Shown: positions 62,833 through 64,000 of the stretch, piece after piece | Layout of the letters: every line of letters begins with the position of its first letter | Numbering within the stretch: position 1 is the first letter of the stretch | From: Candidatus Heimdallarchaeota archaeon | GTDB taxonomy: Archaea; Asgardarchaeota; Heimdallarchaeia; Heimdallarchaeales; Kariarchaeaceae | Reading direction: 5' to 3' | DNA length: 64,000 nucleotides | Assembly: GCA_026702845.1 (NCBI GenBank) | Contig: JADCLS010000002.1 | Location: 399,432-463,431 of the forward strand | Position numbers and translations under genes: made by a program | The notes under the pieces: generated by a model | The model's database searches: none | The model's input: the letters and a program-made list of their open reading frames with translations, nothing else | Told to the model about the DNA's origin: nothing

Positions 62833-63303
62833 TTGAGCAATGCAATCGCAATTATCAGGCTGAGAGGAAAGGTAAATGTGAACTATCACGTTGAGCATAC
62901 TCTCAAATTACTGAAGCTCAATAAACCCAATCATGCCGTCGTTTATGAGGACACTGATGCTCTCAAAGGTATGCTCAAGAAAATCAAAGACGTAGCCACC
63001 TGGGGAGAGATCGATGAGAATTCTATCGAATATCTTCTTATGAAACGTGGTGAACTAGCTGGTAAAAACAAGGTGACAGATGAATATATCAAGGAAAATA
63101 CTGATTTCTCCTCTATCAAGCAATATGCACAGGCAATTGTCAAGGGAGAGGCAAAAATCAAAGATATTCCAGAAATTCAACCTGTATTCAGACTCAGCCC
63201 ACCAAGAAAGGGCTTTAAGAGCTTGAAGTACCCCATTAGTAAGAAAGGAGACCTTGGTTACCGCGGAGAATCGATCAATGATTTGATCGCAAGGATGGCG
63301 TGA
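62833..63303 (+). CDS. rpl30: Ribosomal protein uL30
   Basis: A 156-residue archaeal/eukaryotic-type uL30 (L7 in eukaryotes). It opens AIAIIRLRGKVNVN, has TLKLLKLNKPNHAVV and ends in RLSPPRKGFKSLKYPISKKGDLGYRG. The start is TTG at 62833, directly after uS5. The end overlaps the region before uL15. Confidence 0.94.
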   Translation: MSNAIAIIRLRGKVNVNYHVEHTLKLLKLNKPNHAVVYEDTDALKGMLKKIKDVATWGEIDENSIEYLLMKRGELAGKNKVTDEYIKENTDFSSIKQYAQAIVKGEAKIKDIPEIQPVFRLSPPRKGFKSLKYPISKKGDLGYRGESINDLIARMA

Positions 63304-63308
63304 TTAAA

Positions 63309-63770
63309 ATGGTAGTCAGAAGAAATAAGAAAGTACGCAGACAACGTGGTACACGTGCCCATGGTTGGGGTATTCAAAAAGATCATAAGGGCTCTGGGAT
63401 GCGAGGTGGTTTCGGAAATGCTGGTGTCACACAGCATAACTGGATCAGAACCATTATTGAGGCCAAGAAAGAAGGTCGCAAACCAATAGGAAAATATGGT
63501 TTTAAGAGACCCCAGGAGTACATCAAGAAATATTCCACCATCAATGTGAGTCATCTTGATCAGGCAGTTGATACTCTCGTAGCAGAGGAGCTTGCTGAAC
63601 TGAACAAGGATGTCTATACCATCAATCTGAAAGCACTTGGTATAACCAAGCTGCTTGCACAGGGTAATGTTACTCGTAAGATGAACATCACTGTAGACAG
63701 AGCTACAGAGAGAGCTATCAGCAAGATAGAAGAAGCTGGTGGATCAGTCACCCTTCCCGATGCAGAATAA
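63309..63770 (+). CDS. rpl15: Ribosomal protein uL15
   Basis: A 153-residue archaeal uL15. The basic N-terminal RRNKKVRRQRGTRAHGWG, GSGMRGGFGNAG and the C-terminal KLLAQGNVTRKMNITVDRATERA are typical. The ATG at 63309 is preferred over a GTG at 63300 that lies inside uL30. The usual next gene, secY, is not found on the plus strand in the last 230 bases. Confidence 0.95.
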   Translation: MVVRRNKKVRRQRGTRAHGWGIQKDHKGSGMRGGFGNAGVTQHNWIRTIIEAKKEGRKPIGKYGFKRPQEYIKKYSTINVSHLDQAVDTLVAEELAELNKDVYTINLKALGITKLLAQGNVTRKMNITVDRATERAISKIEEAGGSVTLPDAE

Positions 63771-63816
63771 ATAATTTAAATTCATATTAGTCTAAATTGA
63801 GAAAAATCCAACCCAA

Positions 63817-63987
63817 TCACAAATCCGTAATTTTGTATAATTTAACTAATTCATCAGCCCCTGTTTGACCATCCAGAATTTGATGGTCATAATAGCCTGC
63901 GACCTCGTTCTCGTCGGTATGGACAGGTGATTGAGGTGCATTGGGAGAGGGGCAAAGTATGGCCACCTCCTCTTGCAATGTGCTCAA
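63817..63987 (-). CDS. Possible short reading frame at the window edge
   Basis: On the minus strand an open frame from a TTG at 63987 codes for 56 residues with protein-like composition (LSTLQEEVAILC, then VHTDENEVAGYYDHQIL, ending ELVKLYKITDL). A TGA lies directly before it, so either it is a very small gene, the tail of a gene broken by a frameshift or sequencing error near the window end, or chance. I cannot separate these. Confidence 0.3.
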   Translation of the reverse strand: MSTLQEEVAILCPSPNAPQSPVHTDENEVAGYYDHQILDGQTGADELVKLYKITDL

Positions 63988-64000
63988 TCAGAATTCCCAG

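Overview
The window is AT-rich, gene-dense archaeal DNA, most likely from an Asgard archaeon (Promethearchaeota). The archaeal core is clear: RNA polymerase Rpo3, ribosomal proteins uL11, uS12, eL38 and an eL32-eL19-uL18-uS5-uL30-uL15 run, aIF2-beta, Nmd3, Rio1, Rio2, a Dim2-like KH protein, pelota, Mre11-Rad50 and a beta-CASP ribonuclease. The Asgard assignment rests on several eukaryotic-signature proteins: a ribophorin I homologue (oligosaccharyltransferase), an EAP30-domain protein (ESCRT-II Vps22/36 type), a GPP34/GOLPH3-like protein, a Ras/Rab-like GTPase, longin/roadblock-like proteins and a leucine-rich repeat protein. The exact Asgard lineage cannot be fixed from sequence reading alone. 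No tRNA, rRNA, CRISPR array or insertion sequence was recognised.

Layout. 0.1-8.8 kb: UbiD-type decarboxylase, Rio2, acetyl-CoA synthetase, Rpo3 (minus), eL38, an RlmF/METTL16-like methyltransferase, uL11, a coiled-coil/proline-rich protein and uS12. 9.0-15.2 kb: a probable operon of a longin-like protein, an HdrA-MvhD fusion, [NiFe]-hydrogenase small and large subunits and a maturation protease, with HypC convergent; a perfect inverted repeat lies just upstream of its TATA box. 15.3-19.6 kb: ribosome-maturation and translation genes (Dim2-like, Rio1, aIF2-beta, DUF424, Nmd3) and an RPA32-like OB protein. 19.6-30 kb: ribophorin I, a hexapeptide acyltransferase, Mre11-Rad50, the small GTPase, a 776-residue helical orphan and a MoaD/Urm1-like carrier. 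30-42 kb: MetRS, PAP2 phosphatase, acyl-CoA dehydrogenase, a decayed gene, an Fpg-like protein without the catalytic proline, MFS transporter, a 7TM-longin protein, a DUF123 protein and tandem HAD paralogues. 42-48 kb: beta-CASP nuclease, EAP30 protein, NcsA/Ctu1-type thiolase, site-2 protease, pelota, GPP34-like protein. 48-60.5 kb: a 640-base noncoding stretch with repeat boxes ahead of a small winged-helix regulator and ArsC, then mixed metabolic and hypothetical genes, UvrA, the LRR protein, an AbrB-headed protein and a RecA-like protein lacking Walker motifs. 60.6-63.8 kb: the ribosomal protein cluster.

The genes suggest an anaerobe that couples H2 to low-potential electron flow through HdrA, can activate acetate and oxidise acyl-CoA, and carries eukaryote-like membrane-trafficking, N-glycosylation and ribosome-biogenesis parts. 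Packing is tight. Nine tail-to-tail gene pairs (one with a decayed gene) overlap by 4-27 bases, several by sharing a TTAA or CTAA double stop, and two more pairs abut exactly. Both leaderless promoters (aIF2-beta) and Shine-Dalgarno-led starts (Rad50) appear.
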